7,666 bases of DNA. Source: Sphingomonas sp. (GTDB lineage: Bacteria; Pseudomonadota; Alphaproteobacteria; Sphingomonadales; Sphingomonadaceae). The notes under the pieces are model-generated. The model saw only the letters and a list, made by a program, of their open reading frames with translations. It was not told where the DNA came from and did no database searches. Shown piece after piece: positions 6,086 to 7,666 of the stretch. Every line of letters begins with the position of its first letter. The stretch's first letter is position 1. Made by a program: the position numbers and the translations under genes. The DNA lies in contig JASLBO010000017.1 in NCBI GenBank assembly GCA_030146605.1, forward strand, positions 1 through 7,666. Reading direction: 5' to 3'.

Positions 6086-7096
6086 CTAGCGCCCCAATGT
6101 CTCGGTGAGCACGCCGAGGAAGCGATCGGGGTCTTCGACCTGGGGCGAATGGCCCAGCCCGTCGAGCCGGACCAAACGCGCATCGGGGAACGCCTTGACG
6201 GCGGTCTCGGCGGCTTGCGGTACCGTGCGGACCCTGGCGCGGAGCGGCTCGGGGGCAGTGTTGGCGCGGAACGCGGTCTTGTCGTGCTGGCCGATGATCA
6301 GCGTCACCGGCGTGCGGACCCGCCGGAGTTCCGCCGCGACCGGCTGGGTCTCGATCATGTCGGAGAGCCGCGCCTGCGCCTCGCGCACGGTGTCGCCGCG
6401 CGCGCTGGCATATTGGCCCGCGAGCATCGCCACCCAGCGATCATAAGCGGGGCGCCATTGGCCGTTATAGTAATTGCGCAGTTGATAGGCCTTGATCGAT
6501 GCGGCGCTGGTTTTCGCCTCCTCGGCGCGCAGCCCGTCGAGCGGGGTATAGGGCACGCCTTCGGCGAGCGTGTCGTTGAGGCCCAGCGGATTGACCAGCA
6601 CGAGCTTTGCCACCCGATCGGGATGCAGCAGCGCGAAACGCGTCGCCAATATGCCGCCGGTCGAGTGGCCGACGAGCATTGCCTTGCCGGCGCCTGCCTG
6701 GTCGAGCAGCTGCGCCGTCAGCGTGGCTAGCGCGTGGAAGCTATACTGATAGCCGGCGGGTTTGGACGATTTGCAGAAGCCGATCTGGTCGGGCGCGATG
6801 ACGCGATAGCCGCGTGCGACCAGCCCGCGGATCGAGTCCTCCCACGTCCCGGCGCAGAAATTCTTGCCATGGAGCAGCACGACCGTGGCGCGCGGCGCGG
6901 CAGTCGGCCGCACGTCGAGATATGCCATGCGCACGGGGGATCCCTGCGACCGCGTCTCGAACCAGCGAACCGGATAAGAATATTCGAAGCGTTCGAGATC
7001 GGCGCCGTAATCGGGGGTCTGCGCGATCGCGGCGAGGGGCGCGCCCAACAGCATCAGTGCCAGCCCGGCACGCAGCATCCGCTGATTCTTTTCCAT
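6086..7096 (-). CDS. Exported alpha/beta hydrolase
   Basis: A 336-residue alpha/beta-hydrolase-fold enzyme with the full catalytic set. The oxyanion-hole HG is at 76-77 in VVLLHGKNF, DQIGFCKSS is at 103-111, and the nucleophile elbow GHSTGG is at 143-148 (Ser145). The acid is likely Asp272 in IIGQHDKTA, and the catalytic His316 lies in GLGHSPQVEDP. A cap region spans about residues 175-260. The N-terminus (MEKNQRMLRAGLALMLLGAP, then LAAIAQ) is a signal peptide cut near residue 26, so it acts outside the cytoplasm. The family covers esterases, lipases, epoxide hydrolases and haloperoxidases; the sequence does not fix the substrate. The start is uncertain: ATG at 7094-7096 has only GGGG close by, and the alternative ATG at 7076-7078 (residue 7) keeps the signal peptide. 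The open frame continues to 7255, but that part overlaps gcrA and its terminator. It lies 59 bp after gcrA in the same direction. Confidence 0.9.
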   Translation of the reverse strand: MEKNQRMLRAGLALMLLGAPLAAIAQTPDYGADLERFEYSYPVRWFETRSQGSPVRMAYLDVRPTAAPRATVVLLHGKNFCAGTWEDSIRGLVARGYRVIAPDQIGFCKSSKPAGYQYSFHALATLTAQLLDQAGAGKAMLVGHSTGGILATRFALLHPDRVAKLVLVNPLGLNDTLAEGVPYTPLDGLRAEEAKTSAASIKAYQLRNYYNGQWRPAYDRWVAMLAGQYASARGDTVREAQARLSDMIETQPVAAELRRVRTPVTLIIGQHDKTAFRANTAPEPLRARVRTVPQAAETAVKAFPDARLVRLDGLGHSPQVEDPDRFLGVLTETLGR

Positions 7097-7109
7097 GCCC
7101 CAAAAGCGA

Positions 7110-7136
7110 TCGCCCCGGAAGCGGGTTCCGGGGCGA
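7110..7136 (-). terminator. Intrinsic terminator of gcrA
   Basis: The arms 7110-7120 (TCGCCCCGGAA) and 7126-7136 (TTCCGGGGCGA) are a perfect 11-bp match around the loop GCGGG. Read leftward, the stem begins 19 nt after the gcrA stop and is followed within 4 nt by TTTT (7105-7102). It therefore has the shape of a factor-independent terminator for gcrA. The end of the structure is only about 13 nt from the first candidate start of the alpha/beta hydrolase, so it also occupies that gene's leader. Confidence 0.75.
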
Positions 7137-7155
7137 CGCGAAGTTAAGAGGCGGA

Positions 7156-7666
7156 TCAGCGAACCCGCGGGCCGCCGAACGGCAGCGGGGGCGGGGGGCG
7201 GCGATCGCGGCGCGGAAGCTGCGCCTGATAGGCGTGGCCGCAATGCGCGACGCAATAAGGGAAACCGGGGTTCACCTTGTCCCCGCAGAAATGGAAGTCG
7301 GGCTCACCGGGATGGCCGAGCGGCCATTTGCAGATGCGGTCGTTGAGATCGAGCAGGCCGGTCTTGCCCGCGATGGCATCGCTGGGCTTTGCGGGCACGA
7401 GACGGCGCGGCGGCGCGGGCGCGATCGGCGGGGTCTGCTCGCCGGGGTTCTGGCGGACGAAGCCGCCGGGACCGACCGAGCGGAGCACCGGCGCGTTCGG
7501 CTCACGCGGCTCGGCCGGGGACGCGCCCGGAGCGGCAGCGGCGGCGGCACGCGGCGCCGGTTCGGCCGGCGTCTGCGGCGTCGGAGCAACGGGAGCGGGA
7601 GCCGGGGCCGCCGGCTTTGGCGCGGGCGCCCCGGCTTCGGCCTTGGGCTCGTTGGGTTTGACCGGC
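7156..7666 (-). CDS. gcrA: GcrA-family cell-cycle regulator, C-terminal part
   Basis: 169 residues are visible and the N-terminus lies beyond the window. GcrA is an alphaproteobacterial transcription factor that binds RNA polymerase carrying the housekeeping sigma factor and activates promoters that often hold CcrM-methylated GANTC sites. Its N-terminal helix-turn-helix domain is missing here. What is seen is a long Pro/Ala-rich linker of roughly 100 residues, then the conserved C-terminal sigma-interacting region. That region reads LLDLNDRICKWPLGHPGEPD, then FHFCG and GFPYCVAHCGHAYQ, a Cys/His-rich set typical of the family. The protein ends in a Pro/Arg tail, PRRDRRPPPPLPFGGPRVR. Adding an N-terminal domain of about 45-60 residues gives an expected total near 215-230, longer than the roughly 170 of Caulobacter GcrA, mostly because of the linker. 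A hairpin terminator follows the stop codon. Confidence 0.9.
   Translation of the reverse strand, partial: PVKPNEPKAEAGAPAPKPAAPAPAPVAPTPQTPAEPAPRAAAAAAPGASPAEPREPNAPVLRSVGPGGFVRQNPGEQTPPIAPAPPRRLVPAKPSDAIAGKTGLLDLNDRICKWPLGHPGEPDFHFCGDKVNPGFPYCVAHCGHAYQAQLPRRDRRPPPPLPFGGPRVR

Overview
This is a GC-rich chromosomal stretch from an alphaproteobacterium, most likely a member of the Sphingomonadaceae. Three things point there: a GcrA-type cell-cycle regulator (a family confined to Alphaproteobacteria), a ParE close to the form I know from sphingomonads, and a periplasmic protein with the IVVTG N-terminal motif that recurs in sphingomonad TonB-linked proteins. No mobile element, CRISPR array, rRNA or tRNA is visible. 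Coding density is high, and the strong third-position GC bias produces very long antisense reading frames that I treat as shadows.

Layout from left to right. The window opens with the last codons of a plus-strand gene ending in one membrane helix (2-97). A leftward block follows: parE (topoisomerase IV subunit B, 2794-4773), then an exported TPR-like protein with a TonB-type C-terminal domain (1521-2714), then an exported class A beta-lactamase-fold serine hydrolase (145-1470). The gaps of 79 and 50 bp would allow one transcript, but parE has no obvious functional link to the two envelope proteins. Divergent from parE, across a 156-bp intergenic region, lies a plus-strand outer-membrane beta-barrel gene (4930-5775). 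It ends at a strong 13-bp hairpin (5798-5827).

That hairpin also faces a leftward 55-codon gene (5843-6010) that is short but carries a full AGGAGG Shine-Dalgarno. Upstream of it, also leftward, come an exported alpha/beta hydrolase (6086-7096) and the C-terminal part of gcrA (7156 to the window end). A perfect 11-bp hairpin followed by TTTT sits between gcrA and the hydrolase, very close to the hydrolase start.

Overall this is ordinary core genome (topoisomerase, cell-cycle regulator) mixed with cell-envelope proteins: four of the genes encode exported products. I do not see a new multi-gene system. The points most worth a second look are the unlisted 55-aa gene, the protein pairing a TonB-box-like motif with a TonB-type domain, the divergent active site of the serine hydrolase, and the gcrA terminator lying in the leader of the next gene.
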